In this document: in pieces, positions 1-8,408 of the stretch
Layout of the letters: every line of letters begins with the position of its first letter
Position numbering within the stretch: position 1 is the stretch's first letter
Assembly: GCF_022603395.1 (NCBI RefSeq)
Contig: NZ_JAIBKA010000004.1
Location: 124,001-188,000 of the forward strand
Length of the DNA: 64,000 bases
Direction: 5' to 3'
Origin: Desulfoferrobacter suflitae
GTDB lineage: Bacteria > Desulfobacterota > Syntrophobacteria > Syntrophobacterales > Syntrophobacteraceae
Notes under the pieces: generated by a model
What the model was told of the DNA's origin: nothing
The model's input: only the letters and a program-made list of their open reading frames with translations
The model's database searches: none
Position numbers and translations under genes: made by a program

Positions 1-1165
1 AAAGCAAAAAACTCCTGTCCGGCTCCGCAGCAGGATCGCATGCACATGTAGGAGTGCATCTTGGAGCCGATGTTTCTCACCATATGGCGGGTGTTCTCTT
101 CCACAATGGGGGGGACACGGGCGGTGATGAAGTCGAGGCAGGCGAGGTGCGCTTGCAGGAACTCCTCCTGGGAAAGGGCAAGTTTATCCCAGCTGGTGCG
201 GGCACGTCCCAGCCTGCTGATCGGATTGAGTTTCACATGGCTGATTCCCAGCTCCACAAAGTGCTCCAGCAATGCCGGAAGGCTGTCATGGTTGGCCTTG
301 GAAACCACCGCAATGACGCCAAAGCGCATGCCCCTGGCGTGTGCCAGGTGGAGGCCCCGGCAGATGGCGTCGTAACTGCTGCCTCCGCCGGGAAAAACAC
401 GCGTGCGGTCGTTCACAAGGCGATCTCCGTCGAGGCTCAAGCCCAGTTGGATGTCCAACTTGTGCAACCGGTCGAGAACGCGTGGGGTGAGGAGCGTGCC
501 GTTGGTCTGCAGCCGAAAGGCAAGGGTCTTGCCGTGCGCCGCGGCACCGTCATTGGCGTAGCCAACCACCGATTCCACCAGATCGAGGGCGAGCAGCGGT
601 TCTCCGCCGTGAAAGATTATGGTTGTCGTTGTGGACGGAATTGCCAGAATGAGGTCGACGATTTTTTGCGCGGTGGGCCAGTCCATTTTGCGTCGGCCGT
701 TGCTGCCTGCGTTGGCGGAACAATAATGGCAGGACAGGTTGCAGCGATCGGTGGGCACCATCAAAGCAAGCGATCTTGTGCGGCTCAGCGGGCCCTGCTG
801 CCAAACACCCGGCTCAAAGAAGCTCCGGCCGCGAATCCGAAGCAATCCCAACCAGTAAAGATACACCACAAATTGCTTGAGCTCCTCCATTTGTGCGGGA
901 GCAACAGCTGCTGCCACCCGATGCAGCTCTGTTCCATGCAGCAGCCGGTACACCTCCCACTCACGCGGCTCCAGCAATGCCCAGCCGCCCGTGTTGCGCT
1001 CAATGAGCAGGGTTCCGGCAGGATGAGGGATGTTTTCCACCGGAATGTGCTCACACAAAGGGTTGTTTCCAAAAACGCGCTCGTCGAATCGGGGTTGTGC
1101 TGCACCAAACTCCAGGTGGGTCAAAAGATGAGTGAAATCGTCATCTGCAAGCCTGAAGAAAAACA
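1..1165 (-). CDS. Radical SAM/SPASM peptide maturase (3' end outside window)
   Basis: This partial gene starts at the ATG at 1165, behind a GAGGGGC purine run, and stays open to the window edge (about 388 codons seen). The N-terminal ~115 residues hold a segment resembling the small RRE/PqqD-like fold (TGGWALLEP... then GLL). A radical SAM core follows with CNLSCHYC as the [4Fe-4S]-binding CxxxCxxC, and GGEPLL as the SAM-contact motif. The visible end, MHSYMCMRSCCGAG, is the start of a SPASM-type auxiliary cluster region. It parallels the neighbouring maturase at 1187-2722 almost motif for motif, so the two are tandem paralogues. It begins 21 bases after that gene's stop, suggesting one transcript. 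Known SPASM enzymes modify ribosomal peptides or proteins; the target here is inferred to be the 4795-5325 product. The overall layout reminds me of HxsB-like maturases, but I cannot assign a named subfamily. Confidence 0.85.
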
Positions 1166-1186
1166 TTGCCGCCCCTCACTGCGCTC

Positions 1187-2722
1187 CTAATCGTTGAAAA
1201 GGCTTTTGCTGTAAATATGAGCCGCCGGGTAGAGTTTGCCCAGCAACCCCATGTCTTCCGCAAGGAGCTCCAGGAGCAACGTGTAGATTCCCCGGTAATA
1301 GCTGCACCAGGGATGGGGCGTCGTTGCGGAGTGGCTGTCAAACCAGGAGTCCAGGCTGCAGCCTGCTTCACAGAAGCGTTGATAAGAACAGGCTGCGCAG
1401 TCGTCGATGAGGGCCGGCCGCCGTTGTGCGATCCGCTTCAGGAGGGGGTGAGTCAGCCCCAGATCCTTCAGGTCATCGATCTCGGCCAGGTTGCCCAGGC
1501 ACAAATCCTCGTATTCTCGAAACCGATCACAGGGATACACCGCGCCGGTCGGAGTAAAAGTGAAGAACTCGCGGCCGGCACCGCATTGTGATCGCATGCA
1601 CCGGTAGGAATGCATCCTCTGGCCCATGTTGCGCAATATGTGGTAAAGGTTTTCATCAATAACCGGAGCTTCTCTGGAAACCACATACGCCAGGTAGCGC
1701 TGGTGCCAGTTGAGGTATTCTTCCGGCGTCAGGGCCAGCTCCTGCCAGCGGCCTCTGGCGCGCCCCAGCTTGAAGACCGGGTTGAACTTGACCGAGGGTA
1801 GCCCGATCGCTGCAAAATGATCCAGCAATGTCAGGAGCTTGGCGCTGTTGATCCTGGATACAACGCAGATCAATCCGAAATCAACCTGCTCGGACCTCAT
1901 GAGCTCGATTGCCCGTCGGGTGGCTGAGTAACTGCCGTGACCATTGGGAAAGTGACGCGTGAGATCGTTGGTGGATGCGTCACCGTCAAGGCTCAGGCTG
2001 ATGCTGAACCCCAGCGCATTGAGTCGTTTCAGCCGTTTGGCCGTGAGCAGCGTGCCGTTGGTCTGCAGCAGAAGGCGCAGCCCTTTACCGCATCGAGCGG
2101 CCTGGCGTCGAGCGTAGGATGCCACTCGCAGTAGCAGGTCCAGCTCGAGCAAAGGCTCGCCGCCGGTGAATTCCAGGGTGAGGTCGCGTGCCGGATAGTT
2201 GATGATGAGATCGACCATGCGTTGGGCGGCAGGCCATTCAAGCGGCCGGGCAGTGTGCAGCCGTGCATCGGCGAAGCAATAACGGCAAGCCAGGTTGCAG
2301 CGCTCGCTGAGCACAACAATGAAGAAGGGGCCGGCCTGGGTCACCGGGCTTTCCGCAAAGGTTGCAGGATCGAAAAAATGCCTGCCGTTTACGGCAAGCA
2401 AACCCAGCCAGTAGAGGCGAACCACAAATTCCTGCAGTGCTGACGGGTGTGCGGCCGGCCATCGACGATTCACGGCGCTGAGTGAACTGCCGTGGCAGAA
2501 GCGGTACAGAGTGTATTCCGCCGGAGACAGGAAACACCAGCCTCCGGTCTCCTTGGCCAGTACCTGGATCCATTCACCGCGCCGCTTCACCTCCGCCGGA
2601 ATCCTCTGCAGGATAGGATCGGTGCCGAACAGGGCGGGATCAAACCAGGGCTTCGGTCCTCCGAACTCGTAATGGGTCAGAAGAGTAGCGAAAACGTCCT
2701 GAGCAGATTGAAAGTAGCGCAC
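1187..2722 (-). CDS. Radical SAM/SPASM peptide maturase, HxsB-like
   Basis: This is a complete 511-residue radical SAM enzyme. Residues ~50-115 resemble a recognition-element (RRE/PqqD-like) fold (ETGGWCFLSPAEY ... WLGLL). The catalytic [4Fe-4S] site is C142, C146 and C149 in RCNLACRYCF, followed by TGGEPLL and the QTNGTLL and SLDGD strands typical of the family. The C-terminal SPASM region carries CMRSQCGAG, YPCDRF and a CxxC...CxxxC stretch (CAACSYQRFCEAGC), expected to hold auxiliary Fe-S clusters. Enzymes of this build generate a 5'-deoxyadenosyl radical and install crosslinks or epimerise residues in a peptide. It lies 64 bases downstream of the double radical SAM gene and just upstream of its own paralogue, all on the minus strand, so co-transcription is likely. 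A non-peptide substrate cannot be excluded. Confidence 0.88.
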   Translation of the reverse strand: MRYFQSAQDVFATLLTHYEFGGPKPWFDPALFGTDPILQRIPAEVKRRGEWIQVLAKETGGWCFLSPAEYTLYRFCHGSSLSAVNRRWPAAHPSALQEFVVRLYWLGLLAVNGRHFFDPATFAESPVTQAGPFFIVVLSERCNLACRYCFADARLHTARPLEWPAAQRMVDLIINYPARDLTLEFTGGEPLLELDLLLRVASYARRQAARCGKGLRLLLQTNGTLLTAKRLKRLNALGFSISLSLDGDASTNDLTRHFPNGHGSYSATRRAIELMRSEQVDFGLICVVSRINSAKLLTLLDHFAAIGLPSVKFNPVFKLGRARGRWQELALTPEEYLNWHQRYLAYVVSREAPVIDENLYHILRNMGQRMHSYRCMRSQCGAGREFFTFTPTGAVYPCDRFREYEDLCLGNLAEIDDLKDLGLTHPLLKRIAQRRPALIDDCAACSYQRFCEAGCSLDSWFDSHSATTPHPWCSYYRGIYTLLLELLAEDMGLLGKLYPAAHIYSKSLFND

Positions 2723-2786
2723 TTAATGTCTCGTCCTGCCCAAAGGCGGTTATAATGTTCACAGCCGGCCCATGTGCGGCATGGCG

Positions 2787-4727
2787 TTATGCGTTGACGA
2801 GCAGGGCGTCAAAGGAAATCGGTGTAAAGCACAAATCCTCGCCAAAGCTGGCGTGATGGAGCGGGTGTATGCCACAGCAGTAGTCGCGCAAATCGCATTT
2901 CCGGCAGACTGGGTAAAAAACACTCTGGTGCGCACGTTCGCGCACCGTCCAATTATCCATCTGGAATCCCAGATCGGATACATGGTATGGATTGGCAAGC
3001 AATTCGGAAGCTCTGTCGCAGTAAGGGCCCAACAGGCAGATGGGAATGGCTTCGGTATCGACGAACAGGCCCATATCGTTAGCCGTCGCAATGGCGTGGA
3101 GTACATATGGCATCACTTCCCAAAGCGGTGCGACGACGCTGTCCAAATGATCTGCAGCTCCTCCCTGCAAATTGGGGTAACTCAGCTTGGCTTTCCTGAG
3201 AGAGGGGGAATGCTGCAGCGCGAGCCGCACGATACGAGCCAGGCTGAGGTAATTTTGACGGCACACGACGGTGTTGAGGGAAAAGCAGCATCCGAGCCTG
3301 TGCAGATTTGCCAAACCGGCACAAGTCTGTTGGAAGGCACCGGGTGCACGGACCAGCTCGTCGTGTACCTCTTGATCCGGGCTGTGCAAAGAGACAAAAA
3401 AAGAGGTGGCTCCGGCCGCAAGCAGGGCCTGCAGATAGTCCATTTGCTGCAGTCTTCTGCCGTTGGTCTGGATAATCTGCTGCTGCACACCGAGTCTGCG
3501 GGCGTGCAGCAGCAGGCGCGGCAAATCGTCGCGCAGGGTCGGTTCACCGCCCGAATAATGGAGTGTCGAGATAGAGTGCTCCGTCAGCAATCGCTCCATC
3601 TCCGCAAACACGGTCCCGGTGTCCCTGTTTCCCTGTGTCTTCTGCCACTCGACCGTACAGAAACGACAATGGTTGTTGCAGGCGTAGCCCAGTTTCAAGT
3701 AACCGGATGCCAGGTTGGCGAGATCACTGCCGGTCTTGGCGACGATGCGGGCGGTCGTCCCCCAGTCGCAATGCAGCCTCGGCCGATAGGGCTGTCGCCG
3801 GGTGATCTGCTCCAGTGGCAGGATGGCATGACGTGGCGTCGGCAACGCCGCCGGTTCGGTTCTGGTGCCGATGCAGCCGGCATGGCACTCACCCTGCAAG
3901 TAAGAAGGGCAGCCTCGGCATTCCCGCGGCATGAATTCAGGGCGGCAGGGATAGAGCGGGTGGAGCTCTTCGAAGTCCGATCGCTTTGCATGCAGGTAGG
4001 TGAGCGGCAACGGAACAGGAAGGCTGTTGCACGGGAAAACCGTCTTGCCGTCTGGATTGATCACCGGGATGCTCGACGTGAAGTCACAGCAGGCCATGGT
4101 TTCCACGTGACTGGTCAAGTAACGATGCTGTTCCTCGGTGAAGAGACAACGAGCCAGTGGTCGGGTGATGCGCACTGGGAGAGAGTGATCAACGAGAAAC
4201 CTGCACCAGTCGAAGAATTTCCGACCGTAGTCGGTGGCGTGCGGTGTGCCGTTGAGGGCACCGAGCTGAATGTCCGCGTTTAGCGAACCGGCAAGATCTG
4301 CGATTTCCGTCCGGTATCTGGTGGAATCGGCTGCTGCCAGATTGAGTCTGAAGCTGATCTGAACTTGTTGCCGCCGATACCAATCAATGGTCTCGGCCTC
4401 GGCGGTTGAGATGCCTCCCTGCAGACAGCGGGTCAGGTTCAACACAACCAAATGGGGGACCGCACCGACGTGAGCGCCGTTGGAGAATACGGCGCACTCG
4501 AGGCCCACCTGCCGAGCCAGTTCCACGGCATCGGCTAACGGTGCCCAGAGGGTTGGCTCGCCTCCGAGAAAAGAAATGCCTTGCAGACCATGTGCCAGCA
4601 GGTAGTCCAGCAGCAGCCGGTATTGCTGCATGGAAAGATCCGCGCGGAAACGCTCGCGTAAGCCCGCCGCGTAACAATAGCTGCAGTTCATAGTGCAACG
4701 ATAGGTAGGAACAAAATGAACGCGCAT
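2787..4727 (-). CDS. Tandem double radical SAM protein (two rSAM domains)
   Basis: This 646-residue protein contains two full radical SAM domains in one chain. Domain 1 begins almost at the N-terminus with YRCTMNCSYCYA (C11, C15, C18) and FLGGEPT. It ends in a cysteine-rich SPASM-like section with CRGCPSYLQGECHAGC near residues 270-290. Domain 2 starts near residue 340 with YACNNHCRFC and continues with YSGGEPTLRDD, QTNGRRL and SLHSPD. It closes with CRKCDLRDYC, a second possible cluster-binding site. Single-domain SPASM enzymes are usually 350-500 residues, so this is a real fusion. It is unlikely to be an annotation error, because the frame is continuous and both domains keep their key residues. 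It sits directly between the precursor-like gene and the two other maturases. Likely role: sequential or paired modification of the same peptide (inference). Confidence 0.85.
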   Translation of the reverse strand: MRVHFVPTYRCTMNCSYCYAAGLRERFRADLSMQQYRLLLDYLLAHGLQGISFLGGEPTLWAPLADAVELARQVGLECAVFSNGAHVGAVPHLVVLNLTRCLQGGISTAEAETIDWYRRQQVQISFRLNLAAADSTRYRTEIADLAGSLNADIQLGALNGTPHATDYGRKFFDWCRFLVDHSLPVRITRPLARCLFTEEQHRYLTSHVETMACCDFTSSIPVINPDGKTVFPCNSLPVPLPLTYLHAKRSDFEELHPLYPCRPEFMPRECRGCPSYLQGECHAGCIGTRTEPAALPTPRHAILPLEQITRRQPYRPRLHCDWGTTARIVAKTGSDLANLASGYLKLGYACNNHCRFCTVEWQKTQGNRDTGTVFAEMERLLTEHSISTLHYSGGEPTLRDDLPRLLLHARRLGVQQQIIQTNGRRLQQMDYLQALLAAGATSFFVSLHSPDQEVHDELVRAPGAFQQTCAGLANLHRLGCCFSLNTVVCRQNYLSLARIVRLALQHSPSLRKAKLSYPNLQGGAADHLDSVVAPLWEVMPYVLHAIATANDMGLFVDTEAIPICLLGPYCDRASELLANPYHVSDLGFQMDNWTVRERAHQSVFYPVCRKCDLRDYCCGIHPLHHASFGEDLCFTPISFDALLVNA

Positions 4728-4794
4728 GTCCCGCCCTGCTGACTCAAAAAAAGTGACAAATGCTCACCGGGACGTTTGGTGCTAATCCCGCCAA

Positions 4795-5325
4795 TTATTG
4801 TGTCTTTCCCTTCATCTGTCCCGGCATAATCTGCTTTTGCCCTGCCGGTCCCATTTTTTGTTCGGGAGGCAGTATGACCTGCTGTTTGCGGTCAATGGCA
4901 GAAGCCACATGGTCGCACTCCGGAAAATTGTGCCAGGAGCAGTCATCCGCGCGCAATTTGCCCGGCTGCACCTGCTGTTGAACCTTGCCCGGCTCCATCT
5001 TTCTGGGTTGCATCTCCATGACGCCTTTCTTGACGCGCTGCGCCTGATCCTGGGTCAACAGAATCCCATGTTCCTGCGCAAAGCCTTGCGGATCGTCCAG
5101 AAATGCCTTCGCTCTTTCGGGGTGTTGCAGCAGGGTCCGAATGAAACCTTGAATATCGCGGCGCGTGGTCTGCTGGCTTTGCACGGCGGCGATGCCGGTT
5201 CCCCCCGCCGCCGTCCCCAACGCGACGGTGCCGACTCCCACGGCCATCGTTTTCAGAAACTGCTTGCGATCCATAGATTGGTCCGCCTGGCCGGGCGGAC
5301 TCTTGCCTTTCTTATCTTCGCTCAT
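4795..5325 (-). CDS. Candidate RiPP precursor with Tat-like segment
   Basis: The 176-residue product starts at the ATG at 5325, which has an excellent AAGGAGGAG ribosome site; the longer open frame upstream is not needed. Residues 19-48 form a Tat/TM-like segment (DRKQFLKTMAVGVG followed by Ala/Gly/Thr). Residues 57-100 are amphipathic and leader-like (FIRTLLQHPERAKAFL, then FAQEHGI), loosely recalling NHLP/nitrile-hydratase-type leaders. From 102 on, the chain is rich in Gln, Lys, Pro and Met with repeating P-G-K/Q steps. Its only cysteines are C129 and C137, in DDCSWHNFPECDH. It is the first gene before three radical SAM genes, the usual place for a substrate peptide. I recognise no family. 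It could instead be an ordinary exported protein that the maturases modify, or a structural partner. Confidence 0.7.
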   Translation of the reverse strand: MSEDKKGKSPPGQADQSMDRKQFLKTMAVGVGTVALGTAAGGTGIAAVQSQQTTRRDIQGFIRTLLQHPERAKAFLDDPQGFAQEHGILLTQDQAQRVKKGVMEMQPRKMEPGKVQQQVQPGKLRADDCSWHNFPECDHVASAIDRKQQVILPPEQKMGPAGQKQIMPGQMKGKTQ

Positions 5326-5386
5326 GGTTTTCTCCTCCTTTATTAACAGCCCCTGTGAGCATTTGCACCCCATTGCAATACCGGAA

Positions 5387-5414
5387 AATTTACGGAATAC
5401 AGTGTTATTATCAA
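5387..5414 (-). promoter_or_regulatory. Possible sigma-70 promoter of the radical SAM operon
   Basis: On the minus strand TTGATA (5414-5409) and TAAATT (5392-5387) are separated by 16 bases, about 60 bases before the precursor start. Both boxes are imperfect, so this is a tentative call. Its position between the HD-GYP stop and the precursor start would give the peptide/maturase operon its own promoter. Confidence 0.35.
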
Positions 5415-5550
5415 CGGTTGCGTTAGCAAAGATAGTTCGGCGGTCGTGCTTGAGGAGGAAGTGGTGGTGAGTTCCTTGTGAACGCTTAACCATTAACACT
5501 CCTGGAGTACATAATCAAGGATATTTCCGGCACCTGCAGGAGGCACCGGG

Positions 5551-6411
5551 TTACGGCAGCCCGTCCAGGTCTCGCACCAGCAAAGCCTGGAGGTCGGCGG
5601 CAACGTCGGCTGAATACTGTTGGCCCGTGAGACTGCCATTTTCGTCGATTTCCTGGATGAACGCCTCGACGAGATCGGGCGCCAGATGCACTCCGCTCAT
5701 TTTCCTGAGGATGGCAAACGCCTCCGTATTGTTGCGCCCCTTTTGATAGGACCGTTCCGTGGTGATGGCATCAAAGCAATCGGCGACGCTCACGATTTGC
5801 GCTCCAAGCGGAATCTCATTTCCTTTGAGGCCGCACGGGTAGCCGGAACCGTCCAGACGTTCGTGGTGGTAATGCACATAGTCCACGGCAGGTCCGAGAA
5901 AGTCGAGGGAGGTGAGGATGTTGACGCCGATTTGAGGGTGTTTTTGAATTTCCAGCAGAAGGCCGTCGGAGGCCCTGATATCCTGATCTGAAAAGACCCG
6001 ATCGCTGAACCCGATCTTGCCAATATCATGCAGGATAGCACCTGTTCTGATATGTTCGATCTCCTCCGGCGGCAGTCCAAGCCTTCTGGCAAGCCTCACG
6101 GCGTAAGCGGCGACTCTTATAGCATGTCCTTCCGTGTAGGTGTCGCGTGCCCCCAGAGCGTTGGCTATGGTTGCCACGGTCTTGAGAATATTGTCCTTCA
6201 ATCGCTGGTTCAGTTGGCGCAGTTCTTCGATTAACTGTTCCAGCCGGTGCTCACGGGCCTCGACCTTGACCATCATCATGCCAACCGCTTCGGCTATTCG
6301 CTGTGAAACATCGTCATAACCCGGCTTGGTAAATTCCATGATGTCATTGGAGTAATTGCCTTCGGCAACCTGTTCAATGATCGAGATCAGTCTCCTTGTA
6401 TCACTCTGCAT
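5551..6411 (-). CDS. HD-GYP domain phosphodiesterase-like protein
   Basis: The 286-residue protein has an N-terminal helical stretch (~1-75, likely coiled coil, HAMP-like) and then an HD-GYP domain. H128 and D129 in HDIGKIG give the metal-binding HD. H182 and H183 in YVHYHHERLDG, and G-Y-P at 190-192, complete the HD-GYP signature. Members of this family hydrolyse cyclic di-GMP, or sometimes 3',3'-cGAMP. There is no receiver or transmembrane segment, so it should be cytoplasmic and its input is unclear. It is upstream of, and on the same strand as, the precursor/radical SAM genes, with a 225-base gap. A functional link to them is possible but not shown. Confidence 0.88.
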   Translation of the reverse strand: MQSDTRRLISIIEQVAEGNYSNDIMEFTKPGYDDVSQRIAEAVGMMMVKVEAREHRLEQLIEELRQLNQRLKDNILKTVATIANALGARDTYTEGHAIRVAAYAVRLARRLGLPPEEIEHIRTGAILHDIGKIGFSDRVFSDQDIRASDGLLLEIQKHPQIGVNILTSLDFLGPAVDYVHYHHERLDGSGYPCGLKGNEIPLGAQIVSVADCFDAITTERSYQKGRNNTEAFAILRKMSGVHLAPDLVEAFIQEIDENGSLTGQQYSADVAADLQALLVRDLDGLP

Positions 6412-6672
6412 AGAAAGCTCCTCGAGTTTTGAGCCACAGCTGTCGGACAGTCACCAATCATCGAAATAAACCAATTTGCCGGGCGGAGCAAATGCTAAGT
6501 GCGGCCGTTTGACGCGTTGCACGGCAAAGGCATTCGAAAAATGCATGCAAACCGCTGCAAGGCTGTGATAAGTAACCGGTTTAATGGGCTGTAGCAGCGT
6601 GCTTTGGTCCCTCTTGGGGTGATGTTAACAAATGATGTTGCTGGCGGTGTCATTACAGGGAGGGGGAAAGAA

Positions 6673-8385
6673 TTGAGCAAAGATGCCGAATCCAAGGGTC
6701 TCTGGGGGCTTGCACGTTCCGTGGTGGAGTACTTCCATCCCTCACCCGATAGAGCAGAGCGAATTATTGAGGAAATTTCTCATGGCTCCACGCCGGCTCC
6801 CGGCTATTATGCACTCATCTCGGCGGCGTCGTTGATCGCCAGCCTCGGTCTGGTGGCCAACAGCCCCGCCGTCGTCATCGGCGCCATGCTGGTGTCGCCT
6901 CTCATGACACCCATATTCGGCACCGCGCTCGGCATGATCAGAGGGGATGGTTCTCTGTTCGGCAGGGCCGTACGTGCCGAGATCGGCGGTGTGCTGCTGG
7001 CCATAGCGTTTGGTGCTCTGTTCGGCACCTTGCCGCTCACCACCGAAGTCACTCCGGAAATGCTCGCGCGCACCTCTCCGACCCTGCTCGATCTGCTGGT
7101 CGCGGTATTTGCAGGACTGGCAGGAACTCTGGCGGTGGTTGACGAACGTATCAGTCCGGCTCTGCCCGGCGTGGCCATATCCACTGCCATTGTCCCGCCC
7201 CTGTCAACCTGCGGGCTGTGCCTTGCCGTTGGTGCGTTCAATGGAGCCTATGGAGCTTTTCTACTTTTTTTCGCCAATTTCATGGCCATCCTGGTGGTTT
7301 CCGCACTGGTCTTCATTTTGGGCGGCCTGGCGGCGGAAGAGGCGGTGTTGAGCCGCAAGCAGCTGGTGCGCAGGCTGCTGGCGGCCGGATGCGGCTTCAC
7401 CATTGTGGCGGTGGTCTTGACAAACGCGCTCATCAACATGATTGAGGACCGCAGACGCTACCAAGCCATACGTGATGTTTTTGCCGAGCACCTGCGCAAG
7501 GAACCCACAACGTCATTGACGGATCTGGTCTATCATGACAACAGAGGGCGACTCGAAATCCTGGCTACCGTCAGAACCCCCAAGGTGATGCTGCCGGATC
7601 GAGTCAAGCTCATCGAGCAGCAACTCAACGACCAGTTGGATCGGCCCGCCGAATTGATCGTGCGGTGCGTGCTGGCAAAGGACATCTCGCCAACCGGAAC
7701 CACCAGTGCGGCAATGACGCAAACCCTGGACGGGACTTTTGTGGCGAGGGATCTGGACCCCGATGTGGCCAGGGTGCAGCTGGCAGAGCAGGCGCTCAGG
7801 GAAATGTTTTCATCGCGTCCTGATCTTTTGCTGATGGACGTCGACCTGCTGCACATTGCGGGTAAACCGGTGATTCTTGCCAGTGTGCAGAGTTCCAGAG
7901 CGCTGCTTCCCTACGAGGTGGAACAGGCACAAACCAGTCTTCGGAAACGCCTCAATGCCCCCGATACTATCCTGCTGGCGCGCTGCCAGGTGCCGCAGGA
8001 CATAACGGGCAAGGGCAGGATCCTGTTGGGGCGGGCCCATTTCGGCGATCCGAGCGAAGGCGACCGCAAAGTTGAAGAGGCAATCCGCGCTGCAGTGGAT
8101 AGGCTCGGCGGTTATTTCACTACGAATGTCGATGCCGTTTGGAATGGGGCCCACTGGAGTGTCACCTCCGAAATCGTAGGCGAGCGGGTGATCACGCCCA
8201 AGGAGGTGAACCGTATCGAGCAACTGGTCGCCGAGGAAATCGGCCAAGCGGTCAAGTTGAATGCCTGGTCCCGGGCGGAATTGATGGTTACCGACAATCG
8301 TTCCATGGCCATTGACGACTACACAAAAGGCAAGCTCCAGGCCCGGACTGGAGCCATCGAGCCACGAACCTACTCCAACGAGTAA
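6673..8385 (+). CDS. DUF389 family membrane protein
   Basis: I choose the TTG at 6673 (570 residues) because a strong GGGAGGGGG run ends six bases before it; an earlier in-frame start at 6604 lacks such a site. Residues ~45-240 form a series of hydrophobic segments (YYALISAASLIASLGL, VVIGAMLVSPLMTPI, VVSALVFILGG). SPAVVIGAMLVSPLMTPI is the hallmark of the DUF389 (TIGR00341-like) family. The remaining ~300 residues are a hydrophilic, probably cytoplasmic, part with repeated beta-alpha units. The biochemical role of this family is not established. The gene is divergent from the HD-GYP gene and convergent with the SH3 lipoprotein gene, with only 23 bases between stops. Confidence 0.8.
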   Translation: MSKDAESKGLWGLARSVVEYFHPSPDRAERIIEEISHGSTPAPGYYALISAASLIASLGLVANSPAVVIGAMLVSPLMTPIFGTALGMIRGDGSLFGRAVRAEIGGVLLAIAFGALFGTLPLTTEVTPEMLARTSPTLLDLLVAVFAGLAGTLAVVDERISPALPGVAISTAIVPPLSTCGLCLAVGAFNGAYGAFLLFFANFMAILVVSALVFILGGLAAEEAVLSRKQLVRRLLAAGCGFTIVAVVLTNALINMIEDRRRYQAIRDVFAEHLRKEPTTSLTDLVYHDNRGRLEILATVRTPKVMLPDRVKLIEQQLNDQLDRPAELIVRCVLAKDISPTGTTSAAMTQTLDGTFVARDLDPDVARVQLAEQALREMFSSRPDLLLMDVDLLHIAGKPVILASVQSSRALLPYEVEQAQTSLRKRLNAPDTILLARCQVPQDITGKGRILLGRAHFGDPSEGDRKVEEAIRAAVDRLGGYFTTNVDAVWNGAHWSVTSEIVGERVITPKEVNRIEQLVAEEIGQAVKLNAWSRAELMVTDNRSMAIDDYTKGKLQARTGAIEPRTYSNE

Positions 8386-8408
8386 CCAGGGACCATCGGA
8401 GTCAGGTG

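Noticed and set aside
54-1190. A 378-residue open frame on the plus strand
   Set aside because: It is the antisense of a clear radical SAM gene with CNLSCHYC and GGEPLL motifs; the plus-strand product has no domain character.
2772-4283. A 503-residue plus-strand frame
   Set aside because: It is the shadow of the double radical SAM gene; its composition is typical of antisense frames and there is no ribosome site.
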